DNA of 64,000 bases from Lineus longissimus (taxonomy: Eukaryota; Nemertea; Pilidiophora; Heteronemertea; Lineidae): positions 10,669,001 to 10,733,000 of the forward strand of contig NC_088326.1 in NCBI RefSeq assembly GCF_910592395.1, in the 5' to 3' direction. Below the pieces are notes generated by a model that was given only the letters and a program-made list of their open reading frames with translations, made no database searches and was not told where the DNA came from. Of this stretch, positions 23,601 through 36,400 are shown in pieces. The position numbers were made by a program, and so were the translations under genes. The stretch's first letter is position 1, and every line of letters starts with the position of its first letter.

Positions 23601-23699
23601 CTCGGGCGCCAAGCCAAATAGTGGGGTGGGGTAGTGGACAAGGTTAACTTACCCGACACTTCTGAGCAGCCAATCGACGCCGTACACCAAGATTTCCAT
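20619..23699 (-). CDS. ODH: opine dehydrogenase
   Basis: Four coding exons on the minus strand: 23699-23653, 23047-22840, 22453-21664, 20887-20619. All junctions are GT-AG and phases agree, giving 437 aa (usual length about 400). Opine dehydrogenases use NADH to condense pyruvate with an amino acid in the cytosol, the end step of anaerobic glycolysis in many marine invertebrates. The N-terminal dinucleotide fold has GGGNGAH at 38-44. The C-terminal domain contains TIMYGQWRDWEG, SPLFFHG, and HRYLRED ending in R360 and D365, the positions equivalent to Arg324 and Asp329 of scallop octopine dehydrogenase. The equivalent of its catalytic His212 is Gln here (Q247, codon CAG at 21970-21968). The first exon (16 residues) rests on splice phase alone. 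Substrate amino acid cannot be told. Confidence 0.88.
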
Positions 23700-24879
23700 G
23701 CTCCCAACTCGATATATTCCAGGTCCAGGGTCCAGTTTATACGAGGATCCACAATATCCTGCTTCGCTCCAGCCAACGTATATGACTGTCTCGGCACCCC
23801 CCGGCGACAACCAGGCTCCGGAGACAGCAGTCCAGTGAGGCCCAGGCAGAGACCTGGAAGAAGGCCTATTTCTAATAAACTCAATCTGCCTGCCGACCGA
23901 ATCCGTATAGTTGCTCTCTGGCGGCTACAAAATATCCCCTTTGCCTTCGAAATACTCTCAATACTATATTTCGTAACCAGAGATAAGCTCGTTTCTTCGC
24001 AAAGACCCAAAACCGTGCCCTTGGTTCGACCGAATCTGTCAGTCAGCTGTAGGCCTGAATGTAAACCTACTATGAGATGAGCAGCTGCTCCCGGTCTACC
24101 TGAGACTTGTCTATTCATCCCGTGTACATTGATATCCGATATTTTCCAGGTTGGCCTAGATTTACAGGATTGAATAGGTTGGCCTAGTTCACTGGTCTGA
24201 TTGGTGAGGAACGCAGGTGAAACCAGGCGCGAAACCACCCGGTGCTCAGTTGAAACCAATGTCCATGGGTTTATACTGTGGAGAAGGAGAGTTAAAACCA
24301 TGGCTGATGGCCAGAGACCTCTATTAGCCAGCGTGTACATTCTGTGTACATTTTAATGAATATAGGTTGGTGAAAAAAGTACACCAAGGGTGCTTTAATT
24401 CCCACAAAATTTATATGTGTTTTGAAGAGGCTTTTATCGAAATAATAGTAAAAACTCAGAACATTCCAATACCGATTGCCGGAGAAAAATTTATTTGTGT
24501 ACAGCATTGCCATCAAATCGTCACTCGCGGACTGATATGGGCCTATTAGAATACAAGTTCTAAACTGGCCAGTGAGACAATATTTCCTTAAATTAGTTAT
24601 CAAAAAGTATATCCCCGTTATGGCCTGGCTCTGTAGATTAAGAATCCACCAAAGATTGAAGAATAAATCCACTTTCACCCATCACAGTCATGTATTTACC
24701 ACAGCTTCATAGTTCAGTACGGACTATGTGTCACTTCCGCCTGTGGATGAATACATGTCTCTGCCCTGATCCTGTGAACAAACGCCATGCCCTATCCCGC
24801 TTTAATAGGTTGATCTAATTGCTGAATAACACACTGATTGATTAGGAACAGATCCAATCGGACAATGGCACAACCCTCT

Positions 24880-25080
24880 TCGGGAAAATGTGTCTTCCTT
24901 TCACCATGGTAAATCCACAATTCACCATGATAACTGACAGCATTTTACCATGATGAATTAATTGGGACGGTGAAATATTTCACCATGGTAAGCATAGTAA
25001 ATCTAACTGCACTATGGTGAGCATGGTAAACTCTGATTTCATCGTGTTAACCGCTGAATTCACCATGGTGAATCTGATCT
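24880..25080. repeat. cluster of TTCACCATGGTGAA-like palindromes
   Basis: Six or more perfect or decayed copies of the 14-bp palindrome TTCACCATGGTGAA occur in 200 bp, spaced irregularly. They stand upstream of the opine dehydrogenase on its minus-strand side. No gene is visible here. Confidence 0.55.
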
Positions 25081-25254
25081 TTTTTGTACGGGCTCCTGGT
25101 GTCAGCAGTTGAAACCTGTGTTCATTGGCTCAAACAGTGAAGACGATTTGATATAGGAGTATCATATATTTTCGTGTGAATGAAGGCCACATGACAGAAT
25201 CACATCCAATCGGATGATCGGACAAAGGCAAAATTATCTGGTACTCAGTTGAAA

Positions 25255-25560
25255 CCAATGTCTATATGGGTTCATAGAGTTAAGGCGGATAGTTAACATC
25301 ATGCTTGTTCCTGTGAACGGACGCCATGCCCTAGCCCAGTTCAGGTTGGTCGAATTGCTGAATAACACGCTGATTGGTGAGGAACGCAGGCGAAAACACC
25401 TGGCGCTCAGTTGAAACTAATGTCTATATGGGTTCATAGAGCTAAGGCGGATAGTTAACATCATGCTTGTTCCTGTGAACGGACGCTATGCCCTAGCCCA
25501 GTTCAGGTTGGTCGAATTGCTGAATAACACGCTGATTGGTGATGAGGAACGTGTCCGATG
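25255..25560. repeat. tandem duplication, period about 163 bp
   Basis: A block starting about 'gtctatatgggttcatagag' and containing 'gttcaggttggtcgaattgc' is repeated from about 25258 and about 25422. More diverged copies of parts lie at 24200-24280 and 24770-24850. No coding potential. Confidence 0.65.
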
Positions 25561-26059
25561 AGTTATAGCAAACTCTCTTTTATAAAATCGTTTATGAAAA
25601 CAATCATGTACAATGGTCGTGATAATAGCGTAAGAACCAGAGTCTACTTCGACACAATTTGATTAAAAATGACTTTTATTGACGTAGCTTGATCTCATAA
25701 ATGACAGCACTCTACCTTCCCTGTCCTTATCATTAGTCCCAGAATCGACCAATCTTTCTCAAAAATTGAATGTTACTTTAATTAAGTTAAATCTGGTTCT
25801 CACTGGCTTGTATCCACCATCAGACAAAAGGCGAAACCAATGTTAATTTCCATGGCTTCATAGCGAGAATGCTAAGCAAACACCAATCCTATACTATAAT
25901 GCCCCCACGGCCAGTTGTGCCGGACTTCCACTCCATGGCCTGCGGAAATCCATCGTGTGTCCGTGGCAGGATGTATAGAGCTTGACGTAGGAAAACACGA
26001 TATATATGACTACTGACGCATTTCCAACATGTACATGTTCTTCAACGTACAGCAGGCTA

Positions 26060-26760
26060 TGTTGGGACAATGTCGCAACCAACCCACCCATCCGTGTACA
26101 TTAGGCATTTAGGGACAATGTCACAACCCACCACCAGTCAATGTACTGCAGGCTTTATAGAGACAATATCACAGCCCACCACCAATCAATGTATGGTAGG
26201 CTATGTAGAGACAATGTCACAACCCACCACCAATCAATGTATGGTAGGCTACGTAGGGACAATGTCACAACCCACCACCAGTCAATGTACTGCAGGTTAT
26301 GTAGAGACAATGTCACAACCTACCACCAGTCAATGTACTGCAGGCTACGTAGGGACAAAGTCACAACCAACCACCAATCAATGTATGACAGGCTACGTAG
26401 GGACAATGTCACAACCCACCACCAGTCAATGTACTGCAGGCGATGTAGGGACAATGTCACAACCCACCACCAGTCAATGCACTGCAGGTTATGTAGAGAC
26501 AAAGTCACAACCCACCACCAGTCAATGTACTGCAGGCGATATAGGGACAATGTCACAACCAACCACCAGTCAATGTACCGCAGGTGATATAGGGACAATG
26601 TCACAACCAACCACCAGTCAATGTACGGCAGGCGATGTAGGGACAACGTCACAACCCACCACCAGTCAATGTACTGCAGGCGATATAAGGACAATGTCAC
26701 AACCAACCACCAGTCAATGTACTGCAGGCTATGTAGGGACAATGTCACAACTACCAATCA
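26060..26760 (+). repeat. 48-bp minisatellite, about 14 copies
   Basis: The unit contains TGTCACAACCCACCACCAG and CAATGTACTGCAGG. Since 48 is a multiple of three, long ORFs arise in several frames on both strands (a 253-aa one at 26070-26831 with a 16-residue repeat). Differences between units change amino acids as readily as third positions, so there is no sign of protein constraint. It lies about 0.7 kb past the TUBGCP5 stop, just beyond its likely poly(A) site. Confidence 0.75.
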
Positions 26761-26917
26761 AGGTACTGTCTGACAGTCCAGAGACCACTACCAGTGTCCA
26801 AGAGCTGGAAACAATGCAGGAACATCATTAACAAATGGACTTATGATTAAGTCGCAAGGCACAATGGGATGGTCATCAAACACTGTGAACTCAACAAGTT
26901 ATTTTGAAAAAATGCAG

Positions 26918-26923
26918 TTTATT
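26918..26923 (-). terminator. putative TUBGCP5 poly(A) signal
   Basis: AATAAA on the minus strand about 490 bp after the TUBGCP5 stop codon. It is the first canonical hexamer clearly placed downstream. Confidence 0.45.
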
Positions 26924-26999
26924 TCAATTTAATATCAAAAGTGTCACAACATACATCATTGTTAAAAACCTATTACTACAAAGTACATGCAAAAGCTTT

Positions 27000-27205
27000 T
27001 TGACTGTACACAACTGCTGTAACACTGCACGTTACACTGCCCACAACAGCTGTTAAACTGTCCACAACAGCTATTAAACTGTACACAACAGCCGTTACAC
27101 TGCACATGTTACACTGTCCACAACAGCTATTAAACTGTCCACAACAGCTGTTAAACTGTACACAACAGCTGTTAAACTGTACACAACAGCTATTACATTG
27201 TTAAC
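27000..27205. repeat. about 21-bp minisatellite in the TUBGCP5 3'UTR
   Basis: About nine irregular copies of a unit containing CACAACAGCTGTTAAACTGT. If the poly(A) signal at 26918 is used, the array is transcribed in the TUBGCP5 3' untranslated region. The core CAGCTG is an E-box palindrome. Confidence 0.65.
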
Positions 27206-27414
27206 AAAAGCTGTCCAGCAGCTTTAAAGGGAGAATAAAGAGACTGTCTAGAGATGCCCATTGTTACATTTTGGCAAGCAAAATGGCCACTAAAAATGGG
27301 GCATCAGCGGAGCCGTTTCTCACCAGGTTACCTGTCAAAACGATGTCACGGCTCGAGACAAAAATGATGTGACATCTCGGTCACGACAGGGCAAGACCTC
27401 ACTCTTTCATATCA

Positions 27415-30400
27415 CTAACAATGTTCACTTGATTCAATCACGGCAGAAGCAAGCGAATCCACTGAAATAAAAAAAATTGTGCTGGAATTAGAACACCGCA
27501 TAGAAGGTAAGGAAAGAAACTGACAGATAAGTGTCAATGTTTACCATAGATACCACCATTTTGGCTAGAACTTGAAATCCTAAAGAAATTAGAACTTCAA
27601 AATGAAGAGATCGCAAATTGCTGAAAGATTCTTAAGCGCAGATTTGTCGTAATGAGCTATACAGGTGCACTTACGATGAGGAAATGTCCCTCTCTTCGAG
27701 ACGTTCACGAGAAACGATGCCAGGAAATGGATACACTTTGAGAAGTTTTTCTCCATGTCAGAAAGCTCTTTCAAGGTCAAGGACACGACCCCGGCATCCC
27801 ACTTGGCTTGAAAGGTCAAGGACAGACTCAGCACCTTTCGAAAATAAAAACATTGTATTCATGATAACGACCCAAGGCCCTCAAAAGAAAACTGTAATAC
27901 GATGTTATCGCCTAATCTATTATGAAGAGCATTTCGACTTTGCCCTCAAAATGGTGTCACGAATGAAAACTTATTTGGCCCATGGTCTAAAAATGGTCCA
28001 ACAGGCATGATAAAAAAAGACAATGATCCTACCTTCATAATTGCATCTTTCAGATGCTGGACCCTCTTGGGTAGCAGACACATCTCGAAGATTTTGTTGA
28101 CATAGCTGTTATGAGCTTGAAGAACTTGATCTAGATCTTTAGCCTCTCGGATCTCTCGCTGGAACTCTAGGCCCGTGCTGTGCAAAATCTGGAAATGAGG
28201 AAGTTTGAAATAAAATATGAGCGAGACAATGAGTGATATGAATAAAGAGTAGTAAATGCTTTTATCTAAAACTCCACGTACATTTACACTTGGCCTTTCT
28301 GTACAAAATTGAAGTAAAAGCATTTGCTAGCCTTTATTCATATCACCCAATGTTTGTAAAACCCTACCTTGAAAGTTCGTAATTGCAAAGCAGATTATAG
28401 CTTCATTTTTTCGCTACAGAGGGAACAGCAAGCTAATGCAGGAAACCGCTTGGTTTTTATAGGTTTTGGAACAATTTCGATGTAAGTAATTCCCTCTCTA
28501 GAATCATAACCTACAGCGCCAGTGGAACGTGGTTTTCCGCGGTAATGGATTCAGACCTTAAAGGGGTACGTCGTTCGTAATTGCTGGTGGTCCAGGATCA
28601 TAGAATTGCAGTTATACACAATGCTGTAAAGCAGCTATGATGCAGGCAACTTCGTTGAAACTTGGTATGTATAGCACTTTAATGTCTATCTGTCCAAAGA
28701 GCCTGTATTTATGCAATTGGATATTTTCAAATTCCAATTATTAATTCAAAGAATGGCATTTAACCTTAATTAATGATCATCGTCTGCCAACCTCACCCTA
28801 GTCATGATGTAGTTCTCCAGACTGTTCACAAAATGTAATAGCCTCAGCTTGAAGATATGCATCCTATGCACGAGGCTGGATTTGTACACTTCCTCCGTCT
28901 GATAAATGCTGAAGAACGTTTCGTCGACGTCTTTTTTCTGTTCGTATGTTTCCACTTTCTCAAGATCTGAAGACAAATATTGAAAAGATTTTTTGTCAAT
29001 ACGAATTGTTGTTATAAGCGTTCCAACTTAGGATCTATAAAACTGGATGACAAAAAGAGTTGGCAGTCGTTTTTATCCACAAAACTATCCATCTTTAAAA
29101 AGGTACGACCCAAAGCTATCCGTCTCGGACAAAACATGACCCAAGTCTATCCATTTCAGACAAAAGACGCCCCAAAACAATTCATTTTAAGACAAAGCAT
29201 GATCCCAAACTATCCATCTTAGACAAAACACAACCCAAAACATGATCCCAAACTATCCATCTTAGACAAAACACAACCCAAAACATGATCCCAAACTATC
29301 CATCTTGGACAAAACACAACCCAAAACATGATCCCAAACTATCCATCTTGGACAAAACACAACCCAAAACATGATCCCAAACTATCCATCTTGGACAAAA
29401 CACAACCCAAAACATGATCCCGAACTATCCATCTTAGACAAAACACAACCCAAAACATGATCCCAAACTATCCATCTTGGACAAAACACAACCCAAAACA
29501 TGATCCCGAACTATCCATCTTAGACAAAACACAACCCAAAACATGATCCCAAACTATCCATCTTGGACAAAACACAACCCAAAACATGATCCCAAACTAT
29601 CCATCTTAGACAAAACACAACCCAAAACATGATCCCAAACTATCCATCTTAGACAAAACACAACCCAAAACATGATCCCGAACTATCCATCTTAGACAAA
29701 ACACAACCCAAAACATGATCCTAAACTATCCATCTTGGACAAAACACAACCCAAAACATGATCCCAAACTATCCATCTTGGACAAAACACAACCCAAAAC
29801 TTGATCCCAAACTATCCATCTTAGACAAAACACAACCCAAAACATGATCCCGAACTATCCAATTTGGACAAAACACAACCCAAAACATGATCCCAAACTA
29901 TCCATCTTAGACAAAACACAACCCAAAACATGATCCCAAACTATCCATCTTAGACAAAACACAACCCAAAACATGATCCCAAACTATCTATCTTAAAGGG
30001 GATTTCGCACATCAACGATTCAGTCTACTTTTTACATTTTCTCGGACGGTGAAAATGAACCGTCTCATTTCCTATTCATAGGTCTGGCGCAGATCAGTTA
30101 GCTAGATTAGGCCTGCTGAATGCGAGCCGTGAATATTTTCCGCTTTACAATAATTTCAAGCGCTGAACTCACCTGCAAAACTCAGCTGCTCGAGACTGTA
30201 CTTTGCTCTCTTGATTTGCATCACGAATGTGAAGATCTGGTTGTACACTCTCTGGCATCGGGAGTCGATGATGAGACTGACCGGCCACGGCACTTTGTAG
30301 TAGAGCCGCAGCGAGTTGAGGGCATATATCGGGTAGCTTGTGCGCGGTGTTATTGGGACCTCTTCGATATGGACGAGAAGACGGTCGATTTCACGCGGGA

Positions 30401-33400
30401 AGTGAACTTGTAACGCACCGTGAAGGGCCCAGTTGAGGAATGTTGTGTCGTTCCAAGGTTCGTGGAGGCGAAGCTGGAGGAATGTTTGATATTTACTTAA
30501 AGGCCTACTACGTCGTTCGTTAAAAAATTGAAATTTGTAATTGAATTTGAACATTTCCAAACGCGTCTGCACGCACTAAATATGAATGTCAGCATTGACG
30601 TTGTGCAGACAGATACAAAAACTATAAATACCACGTTTCAGCAAAATTGTATGCATATTAACAGCACGACACCATTGTGTTTAACTGCATTTCTATTTTG
30701 CTGAACCACCAGTTATTACGAACGACGTACCACTTTAACTCTTTCAGCCCTAGCCGATTTTGACGCAAGAACTTCCAGATCCTACCTGATTTTCGGGAAA
30801 AATCAGGATTTCGGAAATTTATTAAAAAAAACCCACTACCCCTATCACTAATTGCTGGGCACCATCAGAAAGGTCTTGATCTCTACCTTACAGTGATATA
30901 TAGATTATAATTATCAATGAATTGTTTATTTTTCTGAGTCTTTTCAATTTTGCCATTTTTTGTCTTCAATTTTCTTTCCGAAGAATTGGCAGAAGCAAGT
31001 TCCATCGCAATAAAAATTATTTCCTTGAAAATTTCTTGAATTATTCCTTATAAACTGATACTAGTGATAAAGAACTAGTATAGAATACAAAGAAAAATGT
31101 CCAAAATGATTCACAATGATATGTACAAAAAGAGAAAGAACTAAAGGAAAAATTGCTGGAAAAAAATGGCTTGGACTGTCACGTTATCCTTGCAAATCTG
31201 ATTCAACACCCACGCCCCCCTGTGGACGCAAACCAAACCAAAAATCGTCTGTGATTTTTTACTTGAAGCCCAGAAGTTTATTGGTTTGATTGGCCACCTG
31301 AAGATGGCGCCCCAATCGCATTTGAGATCGTCGATGATGAACTAGAAACTGGTTTCGGCGTCATCGTGTATATGCGAGTGCAGGATTTGGGAATTGTTCA
31401 GATATCCGTGTATACACGGTCATACTCATAGGGCAGAGATTTTTTGCATTGATCGATGAACCGCGACACGTGACAAAAATCTACGCAACAACATACCGTT
31501 GTTGACGCTACGGCAATGACAATGGACATGGCGCTGTCTAAATAACTAGTGGGACAATGTAAAGTCCGAACACACAGTCTTTCTCTGCAGAATAATTACG
31601 TAACTAGGTGTGTACAAGATTGGGTTGGTCATTGCTAGAGCACTTCAAGGTCATTGTGAACCATGCAGTCTATAAATAGTTTGAATTACCTTCTCGAATA
31701 TTTCCCTGGAAAAGTCGTACATCGTGTCGCCAGCCTCCATTAGAAAGAAATGCTACAAAGAAGAGTAGGGTTAGAAAATAAAATCAGTTAGCTGACCGAT
31801 TTTAATTTTGTGCCAATTCAAATGTACAACCTTTGTTTCGTCAGTTTCGCCATTGACCCTGTGCCTTGCTCAGTTTTATAAATTCAATCTTGATTTTCGT
31901 CTGGATTCTTCAGAAACCTTGGGAGGTACATTGGATCTTTTTCAAAAATAATTCGATCACAAAATCATGACTTCTTATTTTTTTTCTGAAAGCCTGAACA
32001 GTTTCCTTCAATTGCCAATAAGAGTTATAATCATACACCAAGGAATAAAAGCATGAAAAAGATTTTCCTATGGCATGTCGTCACACCCGAAAAGAGCCTT
32101 GGCGTCTAGTTAGGGAGCATCCATTAAGTACGTACGCACTGAGGGGGGAGGGGGGTCTATGAAATCTGTACACTGTGCGTACAGGGGGGGAGGGGGGGTT
32201 AATGGTCTTGCGTACGTACGCAACCCAAGAACCATTTTTTGAACAAATAAAAAATAAATATTATCATAATAATCTTATCCTCTTTCTTATTCTTATTTGG
32301 ATAATCATACTTGTTCTTCACAAGATGTGTGAACTCATACGCTTCTGGGTTCGGATGTTACACGACTACAATGTTTTAGCAATTTCCAGCGCCGTTTAAT
32401 TTCCCGGTAATGCGTGTCGCCGTCGGAGAAAAATTGCGCAGTCGACTTGCTAATACGACGCCAATCCGATTGTGGCGCCACAATGTAGCAAAATCAGGTA
32501 CGTACTATATCTGTTCGTCTGCTAGGGTATTCAAGGTTCTATAGGCGTACGCTCGTACAGGGGGGGGGAGGGGGGTATGAGGCAATGCGTACAAGGTGCA
32601 TATTTTCGTGCGTACGTACTTAATGGACGCTCCCTTATGGGTCAGGCGTCATAGGGTTAACAATTATCACTCCACAACATAGTTGCATCCTCACCAATAA
32701 AACTACCCTCCTTCGCTGGACCCAACTGGCACCGCTCCATGCACTCACCCTCATGGCGGCAAGATAATCGGCCAGCTGGTAGTCATTCCATAGAATCTGC
32801 AACAGTTGTGACGAGATGTATTCATATCTTGAGGTGATATGAGGGTAGAGACACTGCTTTAGGATCAGCTGGATTGGCACAAGGGAGGAACATTTCAGAT
32901 TCTCGAGGTCTCTAAAAAAAAAAATACTACAAAATAGTTTTTCGAAGATTCACGTCAATCTGAATGAAATGACCAGGGGCCATTGTGCTCACCAGTTGAA
33001 TTTGTCTACCAATTTTAAACATGTTAAAGGGGAACGTCCCACAAATTTTATCCTGGCTCCATTCAATCACGAACTACAATTTTTTTAAATGGAGTAGACA
33101 TTTGAGGTTCATAGCTTCAGCACTTCTCAAAAAATCTCAGAACTGATACAAAAGTCCTCGCATAAATCATCAAAATTCCCGTATCAAAATATCATGAAAT
33201 CTGAAAAATGAAACAAAACTGGAGCTCTAAAGTATGAAATATCAGGATTTCGGAAAAATTTGAACAAGATACATACAAGTCAGCAGAAGGAAAGAATTAT
33301 GAAACACAGGTCCAGTTCACTGCTCACTCTGTGCAAATAAGAGGCAGTGTCTGAACTATAAGCTTTTATCAGTTGCGAGGAGCTTTTTCGTTTGCACTGC

Positions 33401-36400
33401 AACTCTTCACCTAGAATAAAAGAAAGCTTACTTTAGTATTTCTTCATTCTTTGTGTTGAACAGTTCGGCACGAAATCCCGACGAATTGTAAATATTTTCA
33501 AAATTGATTTCGAGTAACGTGTTGTGGCCAGTCTTCGTTGTCATGTGATGTTTCAACGTGCCCTTGAACAGTGGTGCCGCCTGGCTGTCATCAGTAGAAC
33601 TATCACAGTTCAAACTAGAATCTGATTTCGTTCCGAGAAGTGTTTTCAGTTCTGACAGGAATTTGTCGTAAAGTGAAGTCTGTCCTGAAATTAGTTAAGA
33701 GAAATAAGACCCACTGATGATGAACACACATGGAATAGGAATTCGAAGAAGACACGGTGATATCCAAAGCTAGTCTCAACAAAATTCTAGAAGACAGGGA
33801 GAAGATCGCATTAAAAGTTTCTTTTCCAAAATCTAGCGACATAAACCTACCCTTAGAAGACCCGGACACATCCACCAACTTCCCGAGATCCTGAAGTAGC
33901 TCCATCGACTTCCCTGTCAGTATGATCTCATTCATGACCGGCTTAAGGAAAGATGGCACCACTGCTCGACCCAACGTTCCTCTTTGTAGCTTTTCACTCT
34001 TTTTGTTCTCTGCATCACCACTAGGTGGCATTGCTTGCGATGAGTCGTCCTTGGTCGTCGTTGGTACGAGCGTGCAATGTAGAGTAAACGCAGTGTCCCA
34101 AAACGTTTCTTCGTCTGATTTAATTTTGTGATTCCTGGAAAGAGTCGAAAGTTAAACGCAAACCCCCTTCGTTGAATATTTGAAATTTTCAATTGAATTT
34201 GATATCCAAATACGACGTCTCTCAATACACCTTTGAATACTGAACTCCTTCTGGTAGTCAGTGAGGTTCCCCACCATGACCCAGTCACTGATGATACCAA
34301 AGTATGGCTTCTCTCAATACACTCACCTCTGAATACTAAACTCCTTCTGGTAGTCAGTGAGGTTCCCCACCATGACCCAGTCACTGACGATACCCAAGTA
34401 TGGCTTCTCTCAATACACTCACCTCTGAATACTGAACTCCTTCTGGTAGTCAGTGAGGTTCCCCACCATGACCCAGTCACTGATGATATCCAAGTATGGT
34501 TTGCTCGTCTCGATCCATATAGGTAACAACAATGAAACCTGAAATAATTTCATGTAAAATTGCACTTGAGAAGTTGGGATACCGACCAAAAGACTTGGTC
34601 CTCTTCTGGCACAGGTGAGGTGTGTATATCACTGCATTTTCTAGCGCAACACCACATTGGCTCAGAAATTCAGACCCCGGGGTTGGCATTTTGTCTGTTG
34701 TTGATGTAGCCACATGTGTACATAACCTCACTGATCGCATCGGAGGCTCCTCTCCATAAAAAACAACATGTTAAAAGTTTGGGTTCACAGTCTTGATATC
34801 AACTGTGGTGAAGGAGTCATCCAACTTCACACCTTAATCTCAGTCTATCCTAAAACCTTCCAGTAAAACTCGGATGAGCTGCACAATCACTGCTACAATC
34901 AGACTACCATCCATATTCGGCAATAATTCAACTTCGATCTATGCTACCCAGAGGAACCAGGTTTGGTGTGACATTGGGTGACATCGCTGAAGAATGTAAC
35001 CTCGATCTATGCTGCCCAGGGGAACCAGGTTTGGTGTGACATTGTCTGACATCGCTGAAGAATGCAACCTCGATCTACGCTGCCCAGAGGAACCAGGTTT
35101 GGTGTGACATTGTCTGACATCGCTGAAGAATGTAACCTCGATCTATGCTACCCAGAGGAACCAGGTTTGGTGTGACATTGGGTGACATCGCTGAAGAATG
35201 TAACCTCGATCTATGCTGCCCAGGGGAACCAGGTTTGGTGTGACATTGTCTGACATCGCTGAAGAATGCAACCTCGATCTATGCTGCCCAGGGGAACCAG
35301 GTTTGGTGTGACATTGTCTGACATCGCTGAAGAATGTAACCTCGATCTATGCTACCCAGAGGAACCAGGTTTGGTGTGACATTGGGTGACATCGCTGAAG
35401 AATGTAACCTCGATCTATGCTGCCCAGAGGAACCAGGTTTGGTGTGACATTGTCTGACATCGCTGAAGAATGTAACCTCGATCTATGCTGCCCAGAGGAA
35501 CCAGGTTTGGTGTGACATTGTCTGACATCGCTGAAGAATGCAACCTCGATCTATGCTGCCCAGAGGAGCCAGGTTTGGTGTGACATTGTCTGACGTCGCT
35601 GAAGAATGTAACCTCGATCTATGCTGCCCAGAGGAACCAGGTTTGGTGTGACAATGTCTAACATCGCTGAAGAATGTTACCTCGATCTATGCTGCCCAGA
35701 GGAACCAGGTTTGGTGTGACATTGTCTGACATCGCTGAAGAATGTAACCTCGATCTATGCTGCCCAGGGGAACCAGGTTTGGTGTGACATTGTCTGACAT
35801 CGCTTAAGAATGCAACCTCGATCTATGCTGCCCAAAGGAACCAGGTTTGGTGTGACATTGTCTGACATCGCTGAAGAATGTAACCTCGATCTATGCTGCC
35901 CAAAGGAACCAGGTTTGGTGTGACATTGTCTGACATCGCTGAAGAATGTAACCTCGATCTATGCTGCCCAGGGGAACCAGGTTTGGTGTGACATTGTCTG
36001 ACATCGCTGAAGAATGCAACCTCGATCTATGCTGCCCAGAGGAACCAGGTTTGGTGTGACATTGTCTGACATCGCTGAAGAATGCAACCTCGATCTATGC
36101 TGCCCAGAGGAACCAGGTTTGGTGTGACATTGTCTGACATCGCTGAAGAAGTGGAAGAAGAAGCCGACCAAGGCTACAGAGGCCTGTCTCCTTGTTTGTA
36201 CGTGTTCATACTTACCGCGTCTGATCGATCCTCCCCATACGTGTCGACGCTTATCAGCGCATCATACAACACATTAAGGAGGTGTGACGCTTTCTGGGCG
36301 TGGCTTTCGATGTCCAGGGCGGCCAAGATGCCTTCTTCAAATACCTGGTCCAAGACGTCGAGGTGTTGGAACCTGGGTTTTAGCTTCTGTAGGAGCTGTG

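Noticed and set aside
23576-24340. 254-aa minus-strand ORF
   Set aside because: No domain, biased composition and no homologue recognised; a different frame of the same DNA (23699-23653) fits the first opine dehydrogenase exon by phase. An opposing plus-strand ORF at 23634-24080 is equally unsupported.
26070-26831. gene for a 16-residue repeat protein
   Set aside because: The 48-bp tandem array is open in several frames on both strands and shows no excess of silent changes.
33932-34480. 182-aa minus-strand ORF with 32-residue repeats
   Set aside because: It is the wrong frame across exons 11-12 of TUBGCP5 and the 96-bp triplication.
29130-36150. CRISPR arrays
   Set aside because: Units are head-to-tail without unique spacers, in introns of an animal gene.
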